DNA of 21,472 nt from a virus. Positions within the stretch are counted from its first letter, which is position 1; each line of letters begins with the position of its first letter. The DNA lies in IMG/VR virus record IMGVR_UViG_3300035702_000239, positions 1-21,472 of that record. One strand, given 5' to 3'. The translations under genes and the position numbers were made by a program. The notes under the pieces were generated by a model. It saw only the letters and a list, made by a program, of their open reading frames with translations. It did no database searches and had not been told where the DNA came from. Below are positions 13,291-19,140 of the stretch, piece by piece.

Positions 13291-13360
13291 TGGTGGTCCA
13301 TCAGGGAATTGAACCCTGTGTTATGGCTTTTAGAGAGCCTAACAACCTCCTGTATGGACC
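13291..13360 (-). tRNA. tRNA with amber anticodon CTA (suppressor-like), reduced D arm
   Basis: Acceptor GGTCCAT/ATGGACC (7 bp), T arm CAGGG-TTCAATT-CCCTG, discriminator A and encoded CCA are all canonical. The anticodon stem AGGCT/AGCCA (four pairs plus an A-A mismatch) holds the loop CTCTAAA with U33, so the anticodon is CTA, pairing with UAG. Only 13 nt separate the acceptor from the anticodon stem (about 19 is normal), giving a stunted D arm (ACA-GGAGGT-TGT at best). It could be a true amber suppressor or a decayed tRNA. It lies between two protein genes, 22 nt before an ATG whose third codon is TAG. Confidence 0.8.
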
Positions 13361-13368
13361 CTATCTAT

Positions 13369-13548
13369 TTATTGTAGCTTAGTACCAAGCCACATACCAA
13401 AACGCCAGCATCGTGTTCTAGGGTTGTCTACGATCTGATTTTCAGACGTATAGTACATTACTACGTAACCATATGCACTATATGACCCCTTACCATACGA
13501 CACTATATATCCAATCGAAAAATCTTTTATACAATTACTGATACTCAT
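13369..13548 (-). CDS. Hypothetical small phage protein (59 aa)
   Basis: ATG 13548 to TAA 13369, with GGAAG 6 nt upstream, overlapping the end of the previous gene region. Tyrosine-rich (YIVSYGKGSYSAYGYVVMYY) then DNPRTRCWRFGMW. No family recognised. It directly precedes the CTA tRNA, so the tRNA would be processed from the same transcript. Confidence 0.6.
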   Translation of the reverse strand: MSISNCIKDFSIGYIVSYGKGSYSAYGYVVMYYTSENQIVDNPRTRCWRFGMWLGTKLQ

Positions 13549-13550
13549 TT

Positions 13551-13724
13551 TTAGCTTCCATTATAACATAGATTCAATTCTTGAATTTCTTCGATGTTAG
13601 CCCAACGCCATTTATAATCCCAATCTTGACCAAGGCTTCTTGCTGGTCGCTTCACTTCAACACGAAAGGTAGCCTTGCCAAATCGTGTTGAGATAATCCA
13701 CTTACCCGTTAGTTCCCATTTCAT
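13551..13724 (-). CDS. Hypothetical small phage protein (57 aa)
   Basis: Begins MKWELTGKWIISTRFGKATF; ATG 13724 overlaps the upstream stop (TAATG) and GGAG lies about 10 nt upstream. The frame is open to 13745 but only from a GTG. Basic, beta-like, with DYKWRWANIEEIQEL. Function unknown. Confidence 0.6.
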   Translation of the reverse strand: MKWELTGKWIISTRFGKATFRVEVKRPARSLGQDWDYKWRWANIEEIQELNLCYNGS

Positions 13725-14047
13725 TAGTATAGATTCTCCGACCAAAGTTTTTCGTCATCATCGTAAATACTTTTTTGACTTCCAACAAGCCTAATGATCT
13801 GATTTTGACGTTTGGCTACTACCCATGCTGCGGAGCGGGTTAGGAAGTTGCCGTATTGGTCGATGAACCCCTGTACCTGACAACCTTCTGCACCAGTGAT
13901 ACCCTGTGCGTCGGCTTGCTTATGCATCCATGTATCCCAATGACGCGCCCCTAGCAGCACTACCCCATATATACTTACATTAGCCGCACACACAACTCTA
14001 CGATTAGCTTCCTGTACTATTGCCCGTTCTTCATCAGTCATACTCAT
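13724..14047 (-). CDS. Conserved phage protein of unknown function
   Basis: 107 residues. The run GFIDQYGNFLTRSAAWVVAK followed later by LWSENLY, with VVCAANVSIYGVVLLGARH near the start, is a pattern I recognise from many tailed-phage hypothetical proteins (GF(I/V)DQ(F/Y)GNFLTR ... LYSENLY). No reaction is known. The start overlaps the upstream gene by 4 nt. Confidence 0.75.
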   Translation of the reverse strand: MSMTDEERAIVQEANRRVVCAANVSIYGVVLLGARHWDTWMHKQADAQGITGAEGCQVQGFIDQYGNFLTRSAAWVVAKRQNQIIRLVGSQKSIYDDDEKLWSENLY

Positions 14048-14595
14048 TTATCACCTTTTCCACGAAGAATTATGTTTACTTCGTCATCATCATAATACTT
14101 ATTATTATCAGAATCGTGTTTTGCCATCATAGCATTTGCAAACCACCCCGCCATAGTATCACGATCATTGCAACCATCAGGCCACGTTTTTAAAAAGAAT
14201 TCAGCCCAAGCATCAGGATCAGGATTACTATGAATTGACATATCGTATTCAGAATCATATCTTGCATCTGGTTTACCTTGATCTACCCAATCATTAAAAA
14301 GAGTCTGAGCCTGATTTGCTAGATAAAGGTCATTTATTGTTGGGTGATTGTAATAACGATGATCAGCGGGTACACCTGTTTTTAGTAACAACCAATCATT
14401 ACAATTAAATGGGTGCAACCTAAAAACAGCTACATTTTTGGTTTTATATTCACGACTCTTTAGATATTTACTGGTAGAAACTTCTGTAAGATCGACGGTA
14501 GCATATTGAACTACTTGAGGACAACCAAAGACTTCTGAATCTTCATCTAGTATTGTGACCACATTACCAAAATTTAAAAACATTACTTTATTCAT
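14044..14595 (-). CDS. Hypothetical phage protein
   Basis: 183 residues, start with AAGGA. A beta-rich N-terminal part (MFLNFGNVVTILDEDSEVF, NVAVFRLHPFNCNDWLLLKT) and an acidic, aromatic C-terminal half (DPDAWAEFFLKTWPDG, MAGWFANAMM). Family not recognised. It overlaps the next gene by 4 nt. Confidence 0.65.
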   Translation of the reverse strand: MNKVMFLNFGNVVTILDEDSEVFGCPQVVQYATVDLTEVSTSKYLKSREYKTKNVAVFRLHPFNCNDWLLLKTGVPADHRYYNHPTINDLYLANQAQTLFNDWVDQGKPDARYDSEYDMSIHSNPDPDAWAEFFLKTWPDGCNDRDTMAGWFANAMMAKHDSDNNKYYDDDEVNIILRGKGDK

Positions 14596-14605
14596 TCTTT
14601 AGTCC

Positions 14606-14857
14606 TTATAAGATTTTATTTAATTCTTTTCTTGAAAGATATTCTGGTTCAAATGAAAGCTTAGGCCCGTAATGCTCATATCCCTTAGTTAATAGAAAAT
14701 CAACCTCACCATTACAACACTCACCAACAAATATAACTTTATTATCTTTTGTAACAGGATCATTCATCACAGAAAACAAAACAGATTGCTGTGAAGCATT
14801 CTCATAAACCAAATCACCCTTTTTAAGATTACACACTTCGTCAAAACTAAGACTCAT
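14606..14857 (-). CDS. Small hypothetical phage protein
   Basis: 83 residues, Shine-Dalgarno AAGGAA. Beta-rich: LKKGDLVYENASQQSVLFSV, VTKDNKVIFVGECCNGEVDF, GPKLSF. The K-K-G-D-L-V-Y start suggests a small SH3-like or OB-like barrel, though this is only a structural guess. Confidence 0.6.
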   Translation of the reverse strand: MSLSFDEVCNLKKGDLVYENASQQSVLFSVMNDPVTKDNKVIFVGECCNGEVDFLLTKGYEHYGPKLSFEPEYLSRKELNKIL

Positions 14858-14886
14858 AATTATTTTCCTTATAAACTTTTTCTGAA

Positions 14887-15225
14887 TTAGTCAATCCAAC
14901 CCCTAGAAAGTTCTTCAACTTCATCAGTTGTTGGTTTTGGTACGCCAGCATCTTTACAGAAAGAGAGGTAATTCATTGGGCTTATAGCTGTAGGACCAAA
15001 ACCCCACTTATCTTTTGTAGGATCGTAGTATTCTGCGTTCATAATAGCCTTTTCAAGTTTGTATGCATTGGACAGATTAAGTGACTCAACACCTTCACGA
15101 ACATTGTTAAGGGCCATTTTGTTCCCCTGATCAGCAACGCCATGACCAATTTTTCCAATAGCTTCATCAATGTTTGCGAGAAGACGATTCTTTGCGTTCT
15201 GTGCTACGTAAGTCATCATACCCAT
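14887..15225 (-). CDS. Hypothetical phage protein
   Basis: 112 residues, Shine-Dalgarno AGGAGA 7 nt from ATG 15225. Helical N-terminal half (YVAQNAKNRLLANIDEAIGK, NVREGVESLNLSNAYKLEK), then WGFGPTAISPMNYLSFCKDA. No family recognised. It is the first gene after terminator/promoter copy 2 and should be transcribed from it. Confidence 0.65.
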   Translation of the reverse strand: MGMMTYVAQNAKNRLLANIDEAIGKIGHGVADQGNKMALNNVREGVESLNLSNAYKLEKAIMNAEYYDPTKDKWGFGPTAISPMNYLSFCKDAGVPKPTTDEVEELSRGWID

Positions 15226-15256
15226 TTCAAATCTCCTGTTATCAGTTTATGTATTC

Positions 15257-15285
15257 ATTGTATCAATAAAAAAAGGGACTCGCAA
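15257..15285 (-). promoter_or_regulatory. Sigma70-like promoter, TTGCGA-17-TACAAT
   Basis: The -35 TTGCGA (complement of 15280-15285) lies in the loop of the terminator hairpin. After 17 bp comes -10 TACAAT (complement of 15257-15262), 32 bp before the next ATG. Terminator and promoter therefore share sequence. Confidence 0.65.
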
Positions 15286-15295
15286 GCCCCTTTTT
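15265..15295 (-). terminator. Terminator/promoter module, copy 2 of a 31-bp repeat
   Basis: Identical to 12596-12626 over 31 bases. It ends transcription of the YadA-like gene, whose stop is 5 bp away, and supplies the -35 element of the promoter for the gene at 14887-15225. Confidence 0.88.
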
Positions 15296-15299
15296 GTTT

Positions 15300-15950
15300 T
15301 TATGGTAAGAGAATCGTTACACCCATACCAAGGCTTTCACTACCTGAGCCTGAATTGGCAGAGGCAGAGGCATTGAAGAAAGCCCTATTACCAAGTGGTA
15401 CACCAACCGCGATACTCACTGCATTCTCGCCATTATACACACCACCAGCGATACTAACCTGCCCACCATTAAACCTCGGGTCAAACTGGTGTTGGCTCAT
15501 TGCGATTGCACTAGCAATACCAGCGGATAGGTTGCGATCCATTGTTTGCATATCATTTCGAATGGTATCAATTGAATTTGTATTCTCATAAATACCATAC
15601 TGACTAGCGTCAAAACGTTCAATATTGGTTTTGTTTACAGTGGATCGACTGGTGTTATTATTGATGGTTTGTTTGGTTTCTTCATCAACTACACCATCAA
15701 CACCGCGTTCGCCTTGATCACCTTTACTGCCCTTTAATGTAGCTACGTCGATTGTAACATCTTTTCCGTAGATGTTATTTCTTCCGTTTGACTTTTTCTG
15801 ATCCTCTACCCTAAGAACTAGGTTATCACCATCCACATAACCACTTTTTACGCGCATATCCTCGTTGTCAACTTGTTCAAGAGTTTTATCAAATGCACCA
15901 ACACTGGTAGCAAAGATACTAAACGAAACTGCAATAATTACTTTTTTCAT
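15300..15950 (-). CDS. Secreted YadA-like (trimeric autotransporter) outer-membrane protein
   Basis: 216 residues. Signal peptide MKKVIIAVSFSIFATSVGA with an A-x-A-like cut after residue 19; a short head; four collagen-like G-X-Y triplets (G74-G86, GSKGDQGERGVDG); a helical stalk around 88-140 rich in N/T/I; and a C-terminal region (139-216) with AGIASAIAMSQ, SIAGGVYNGENAVSIAVGVP and FFNASASANSGSG that matches the YadA anchor. Such anchors form 12-stranded trimeric barrels in the outer membrane. The protein ends TILLP without the usual terminal aromatic. In a phage it could alter the infected cell surface (adhesion or superinfection block). Its own terminator follows; TTGAAT-17-TAACAT upstream is a possible promoter. 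Confidence 0.85.
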   Translation of the reverse strand: MKKVIIAVSFSIFATSVGAFDKTLEQVDNEDMRVKSGYVDGDNLVLRVEDQKKSNGRNNIYGKDVTIDVATLKGSKGDQGERGVDGVVDEETKQTINNNTSRSTVNKTNIERFDASQYGIYENTNSIDTIRNDMQTMDRNLSAGIASAIAMSQHQFDPRFNGGQVSIAGGVYNGENAVSIAVGVPLGNRAFFNASASANSGSGSESLGMGVTILLP

Positions 15951-16023
15951 CAGTGTATTCCTTTAATTTTATTTAAGTTTTACTTCATGGTTGATTAAAT
16001 GTTATCAGGTATAAAAATATGAT

Positions 16024-16521
16024 TCAACGCTTTTTATATTCTTTTTTGTACTTTTTCATAAACTTATCACGTTGGACCTTTGATTGTATCCTGTCAGCTA
16101 TTGTGACGCCATCCAAGTGATCTATTTCATGTTGGAATATATGAGCGTTAATCCCTGTAAGGTGTTCTTCCTGTTGCTCTCCAAGTACGTCAGTGTACAC
16201 CACATCTACCCATACACGACGCTTAACGAATGCATTGATGCCTGCGAATGACAAACACCCTTCTGTTACTAGAACGGTTTCTTCTGAGCGATCAACAATA
16301 TCAGGGTTGATGAACAACTTATCATAACTAAAGAATGCTCTATCACTCATTCCAAGTTGGTTAGCAGCAATACCAGCACCTTTGTACCTCACACACCCCT
16401 CTTTTAGAATCTTATAAAGGGTCATCCTTTCCACCCTGTCATATTCAACAGGGTTGATATAGGTATTGAGGATTTGCTTTTGTGTGTTTGGCTTGAAATA
16501 AACCAGACTTTTATAATCCAT
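16024..16521 (-). CDS. def: Peptide deformylase
   Basis: 165 residues from ATG 16521 (MDYKSLVYF), chosen for GGAAG 5-6 nt upstream and the TAATG overlap with the gene before; the frame is open to 16554. All three family motifs are present: GAGIAANQLG (48-57), EGCLS (87-91, metal ligand C89) and HEIDHLDG (H131, E132, H135). It removes the formyl group from nascent proteins. Phage deformylases are known from marine phages and act on new proteins during infection. The C-terminus is strongly basic (KKYKKEYKKR). Confidence 0.93.
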   Translation of the reverse strand: MDYKSLVYFKPNTQKQILNTYINPVEYDRVERMTLYKILKEGCVRYKGAGIAANQLGMSDRAFFSYDKLFINPDIVDRSEETVLVTEGCLSFAGINAFVKRRVWVDVVYTDVLGEQQEEHLTGINAHIFQHEIDHLDGVTIADRIQSKVQRDKFMKKYKKEYKKR

Positions 16522-16793
16522 TAATCTTCCCCATTCTTTACTGCTTGGCACCAAGCATTGATATTATTTTCGGTTTTATACATGCTTGGCGGGAGATTCA
16601 TATAAATCCATCTCACAATATCTTCAAGACAATCTTTATTCAAATGATCAGCACTTGAAAGAGAGCCAAAAAGATCATTACACAGAACAGCAGTTAGGAA
16701 GCCTCCGGGTTTGTATCCTCGTTCAATATAATTTGTCAGGGATTCTTGTGTGTGTTCTGGAATGTTATACCCTTCAAAACTAGGGGTTTTCAT
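16521..16793 (-). CDS. Conserved small protein of unknown function
   Basis: 90 residues: IPEHTQESLTNYIERGYKPG, FLTAVLCNDLFGSLSSAD, LEDIVRWIYMNLP. The P-G-G-F-L-x-A-V-L-x-N-D-L core is a pattern I recognise from many short phage and bacterial proteins with no assigned function. The stop/start overlap with the deformylase gene implies a coupled pair. Confidence 0.72.
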   Translation of the reverse strand: MKTPSFEGYNIPEHTQESLTNYIERGYKPGGFLTAVLCNDLFGSLSSADHLNKDCLEDIVRWIYMNLPPSMYKTENNINAWCQAVKNGED

Positions 16794-16806
16794 AATATTA
16801 ATCCTT

Positions 16807-16825
16807 AAAAAAGGGCCGTAGCCCC
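16807..16825 (-). terminator. Rho-independent terminator
   Basis: Minus strand GGGC-TACG-GCCC (complement of 16813-16824), six Ts following (16807-16812). It ends the unit of the gene at 16831-17181. The stem-loop closely resembles the gene 32 terminator (GGGGC-TACG-GCCCC). Confidence 0.85.
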
Positions 16826-16830
16826 TGAGT

Positions 16831-17181
16831 TTACTTCAAATATTCTGGACCTGTCCAGCGACCAGAGAACCTACCTTCCAACACATTACCCCTTGCAGAG
16901 TTTCGAGCGGGGGCGGCAAAACCAGCGGGTTTTAGTAGGTCGCCTTTCTTAAATTTCTTATCATCATCAGTGTTAACGATAAAGGCTTTGACTGAATTAT
17001 CACTAACAATCTTGATATACTTTTTACCAACACGAACACTGAATCCATTTTTGAATTCTTCAATACGCTCTTTGGCGAAGTCTGGACGATCAGCAAGTGA
17101 ACGGTTTGTCCAAGCTGCATAATCATCAACCATGAAATCAATGTAAGCTGCAACGCCTGAATAAATATCTGAATAGCTCAT
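16831..17181 (-). CDS. Conserved hypothetical phage protein
   Basis: 116 residues, Shine-Dalgarno AGGAGA. C-terminal sequence KYIKIVSDNSVKAFIV, KKFKKGDLLKPAG, APARNSARGN, and WTGPEYL. The K-G-D-(I/L)-L-K ... A-P-A-R-N-x-A-R-G-N ... W-T-G-P-x-Y-L pattern recurs in T4-type phage proteins of unknown role. Helical N-terminus. It has its own promoter and terminator, which suggests an early monocistronic gene. Confidence 0.72.
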   Translation of the reverse strand: MSYSDIYSGVAAYIDFMVDDYAAWTNRSLADRPDFAKERIEEFKNGFSVRVGKKYIKIVSDNSVKAFIVNTDDDKKFKKGDLLKPAGFAAPARNSARGNVLEGRFSGRWTGPEYLK

Positions 17182-17204
17182 AATAAATCTCCTAGTGGTT
17201 ATTT

Positions 17205-17248
17205 CCTCAGTACAAGAATATTATCTCATACTGAGGTTAGGATTGCAA
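17205..17248 (-). promoter_or_regulatory. Sigma70-like promoter with inverted repeat across the -10
   Basis: Minus-strand -35 TTGCAA (complement of 17243-17248), 17 bp, -10 GATAAT (complement of 17220-17225), 39 bp before ATG 17181. An 8-bp perfect inverted repeat, CCTCAGTA/TACTGAGG (17205-17212 and 17229-17236), brackets the -10 box. It could be an operator or a 5' hairpin; no binding protein is evident. Confidence 0.6.
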
Positions 17249-17265
17249 ACACTATTTTCATTTCC

Positions 17266-17448
17266 TCAGTCTAAGATGTCAATTGTTGCCCATTTTTCAC
17301 TTTCTATATCGAAAATCTGTTTTACTTTTGTAAAGCTTAGCCACCGAATCTTGTATATCTTATACTCTTTATATTCTGCAACCCTTTTCAAAGGAACCCA
17401 AGTAAATACTGTTTTAATCCTGTAAATTTCATGGTCACAACAAAACAT
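17266..17448 (-). CDS. Hypothetical small phage protein (60 aa)
   Basis: Starts MFCCDHEIYRIKTVFTW; ATG 17448 overlaps the upstream stop region and GGTGG lies about 10 nt before it. Aromatic, basic and beta-like (KEYKIYKIRWLSFTKVKQIF). No motif recognised. Confidence 0.55.
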   Translation of the reverse strand: MFCCDHEIYRIKTVFTWVPLKRVAEYKEYKIYKIRWLSFTKVKQIFDIESEKWATIDILD

Positions 17449-17449
17449 A

Positions 17450-17914
17450 TTAAATCACCACCTTTAGGTATTTGGAATCAATTTGATGAACTTTATAGAT
17501 GTCAGATTTGTTATCGTCAACAATCTTAGCTGTGCGACTAGCAAAGCGAGAGAATGCTTTGATAACCTTATTAGCATCGCCTGTGACCTTGCGGAAAGGG
17601 GTTTTTACTGTACTCATTGCGAGATATGACCCTTGTGGTGGATTGACACTCAGGCCACTGATAGAGCTTGTAGCTTGATAGCTGTCTTCGCCCTTAATAT
17701 GGATGCAGAATGAATGATGCAATGGATCGTTGTGTCGAATCTTGCTAGAAACATCGTTGATGTCTTTAATCAGACCAAAACTAACAAATACAACGGGGGA
17801 AAGATTGTTTGAATAGAAGGCACGAATGTAGCCATTGGGGAAATGCTTTCTCAACTCTACTTCAATGTCAGAAGCAAGTTTTTCTGAAAGGAACTTAGTG
17901 GTTTCGTTGCTCAT
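17450..17914 (-). CDS. Hypothetical phage protein
   Basis: 154 residues, strong AGGAGA ribosome site. Mixed alpha/beta: FLSEKLASDIEVELRKHFP, then SPVVFVSFGLIKDINDVSSK, HHSFCIHIKG, and a basic helical C-terminal section (NKVIKAFSRFASRTAKIVDD). Family unknown. It stands after a terminator with its own candidate promoter. Confidence 0.65.
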   Translation of the reverse strand: MSNETTKFLSEKLASDIEVELRKHFPNGYIRAFYSNNLSPVVFVSFGLIKDINDVSSKIRHNDPLHHSFCIHIKGEDSYQATSSISGLSVNPPQGSYLAMSTVKTPFRKVTGDANKVIKAFSRFASRTAKIVDDNKSDIYKVHQIDSKYLKVVI

Positions 17915-17938
17915 AATAAAATCTCCTGTTTGTTTATC

Positions 17939-17977
17939 GTATAACCTATACTACCACCCTTTGTTGTTGGTTGTCTA
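17939..17977 (-). promoter_or_regulatory. Candidate promoter with GTATA-TATAC inverted repeat
   Basis: Minus-strand TAGACA (complement of 17972-17977), 18 bp, TAGTAT (complement of 17948-17953). The -10 overlaps the perfect short inverted repeat GTATA-ACC-TATAC (17939-17951). It lies directly after a terminator, again a terminator-promoter pairing. Confidence 0.45.
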
Positions 17978-17986
17978 TACCCCAAA

Positions 17987-18012
17987 TAAAAAAAACCCCA
18001 TTAACGGGGTTT
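17987..18012 (-). terminator. Rho-independent terminator overlapping a stop codon
   Basis: AAACCCC/GGGGTTT stem (17993-17999 and 18006-18012) with a 6-nt loop, followed on the minus strand by a T-rich run. The TAA of the gene at 18001-18210 lies in the loop, so the hairpin overlaps the end of the coding sequence. Confidence 0.85.
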
Positions 18013-18210
18013 GTATTGAGTCTTTCTATGTGTTTTCCACGACTTCTGGATTGTTCTAGGTTGGCGCTCATAAGAAATAGCATCAATCAGTGTATCATAA
18101 TGAGACTTCCAGCGAACTCGCTTAACTCCATATTCTCTAAATTCCATCTCAGAGTCTTCAACTTGTTTCAATAAACGAAACCAACTTTTTTGTTTACTTC
18201 TTGTCCACAT
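18001..18210 (-). CDS. Hypothetical basic phage protein (69 aa)
   Basis: MWTRSKQKSWFRLLKQVEDS, then EFREYGVKRVRWKSHYDTL and a very basic tail (TIQKSWKTHRKTQYKPR). The Shine-Dalgarno AGAGGAAA is good. The charge suggests nucleic-acid or ribosome binding, but no family is recognised. Confidence 0.65.
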   Translation of the reverse strand: MWTRSKQKSWFRLLKQVEDSEMEFREYGVKRVRWKSHYDTLIDAISYERQPRTIQKSWKTHRKTQYKPR

Positions 18211-18474
18211 TTGTATTTCCTCTCATGTTGTTTAACTACATGATCGGTAATCCATTTGATAATAAAACATAAGATATCCCTCTTTCTCCTATGCTTAGAA
18301 AAGTTTCCCGCCACAATGCCGCTTTAGCCACAATAAATAAGCGTTTGGACTTTCACCGTTTTGCATTGCTATTGAATAAGTTTGGATAACTTATCCCTTA
18401 TTATTCTTTGTCGGTAGAGTTTTTGCCATTAACCTGAGCGAAAACCTTTTCTAAGCTATCAAGGGTGTCAGCCC
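18211..18474. other. Gap with little coding content
   Basis: About 260 bases between the genes at 18001 and 18475. It contains the end of a possible 26-aa ORF (18401-18481), a near-palindrome GGATAA-C-TTATCC (18384-18396) and scattered minus-strand ORFs of 12-23 codons with partial ribosome sites. I see no tRNA, terminator or recognised RNA. Confidence 0.5.
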
Positions 18475-18481
18475 TCAACAT
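18401..18481 (-). CDS. Possible 26-aa micro-ORF
   Basis: ATG 18481 overlaps the stop of the gene before it (GAATGTTGA), with AGGAA 4 nt upstream. It encodes MLRADTLDSLEKVFAQVNGK plus six residues, then TAATAA. The overlap and amphipathic sequence make it plausible, but the length gives little statistical support. Confidence 0.4.
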   Translation of the reverse strand: MLRADTLDSLEKVFAQVNGKNSTDKE

Positions 18482-18660
18482 TCTTTCCTGTCTTTATATT
18501 TATGATAAACCATCACTGATCCTGCGATTATACCATACTTCCATGTGCGATACCCTCTGACAAACAAAACTACCTTTTCACGAAAGGACTCTGGTTTAAC
18601 AAAGAGTCTATTGGTGGTATTATAATTATCTTTTCGTACCTTTACTTTTACTGTTCTCAT
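18475..18660 (-). CDS. Hypothetical basic phage protein (61 aa)
   Basis: MRTVKVKVRKDNYNTTNRLF, then EKVVLFVRGYRTWKYGIIAGSVMVYHKY. A short central hydrophobic stretch may be a weak membrane segment. Shine-Dalgarno AGGAAT. A five-codon mini-ORF (18668-18682, ending TAG) with the stronger ribosome site AGGAG lies just upstream and may be a leader. Confidence 0.55.
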   Translation of the reverse strand: MRTVKVKVRKDNYNTTNRLFVKPESFREKVVLFVRGYRTWKYGIIAGSVMVYHKYKDRKEC

Positions 18661-18976
18661 AAAATTCCTAATACATTTGCATGATATAAATCTCCTGTGT
18701 GTTAAGGAAAACCCCTAACACACAATCCCGTTTCTGTTTCCAATGCGGGAAAACCATCAGAAGTCTATCAAGCTACGGCTTGAACTTCATAAGTGCTATC
18801 ATTTGCAGCATTTATTTTACTAAGTTTTATAGTGCTTTACCACTGGTGGTCAACCTAATCTTCCTAGCACAATCGAATCCAGAATATCCCCATCAGATGC
18901 ACTTTATCAGACTACTGACATTCAAGATTATCCCAAACCTTGATAGTGAGTGTTAATTCACCCTTTAAAGTACATT
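18661..18976 (-). other. Non-coding, hairpin-rich stretch beside the tRNA cluster
   Basis: No convincing gene on either strand; an 85-codon plus-strand frame (18699-18956) lacks a ribosome site and I treat it as chance. Minus-strand structure: hairpin 18697-18723 (GTGTGTTA/TAACACAC, extended by three inner pairs), directly followed by AGGAG; a CAAGC-CGTA-GCTTG stem near 18769-18782; and CCCG/CGGG pairing near 18727-18752. It may be a structured leader or small RNA, or decayed tRNA spacer. Confidence 0.45.
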
Positions 18977-19044
18977 TGGTGGAGATAAGGGGAGTCGAAC
19001 CCCTGTGTTGCACTGCTATTATTAAGCATCATACCACTATAGCT
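18977..19044 (-). pseudogene. Degenerate tRNA fused to the 3' end of tRNA-Lys
   Basis: Intact T arm (AGGGG-TTCGACT-CCCCT), acceptor 3' strand TATCTCC, discriminator A and encoded CCA. The expected 5' strand GGAGATA is absent; the sequence runs straight from the CCA of tRNA-Lys into AGCTATAGTGGTA. No anticodon stem with U33 can be drawn with confidence (best: TGCT/AGCA around TAATAAT). Probably the 3' part of a broken tRNA. Confidence 0.6.
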
Positions 19045-19120
19045 TGGTCGATGCGGTAGGACTTGAACCTACGACCTGAGAGTTAAAAGCTCCCTGCTCT
19101 ACCTGTTGAGCTACGCATCG
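19045..19120 (-). tRNA. tRNA-Lys (anticodon TTT)
   Basis: Acceptor CGATGCG/CGCATCG, D arm GCTC...GAGC, anticodon stem GGGAG/CTCTC with loop CTTTTAA (TTT), T arm GTAGG-TTCAAGT-CCTAC, discriminator A, encoded CCA. All stems complete. Confidence 0.95.
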
Positions 19121-19140
19121 TAATTATATCCTAAAAAAAA

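Noticed and set aside
13291-13360. tRNA-Pyl (pyrrolysine)
   Set aside because: The CTA anticodon and short D region are suggestive, but other tRNA-Pyl features and any Pyl biosynthesis or PylS gene are absent; suppressor-like or decayed tRNA is safer.
18699-18956. Plus-strand 85-codon ORF with FCFQCGK
   Set aside because: No Shine-Dalgarno, opposite to all neighbours, and the single CxxC has no partner; more likely chance in a non-coding stretch.
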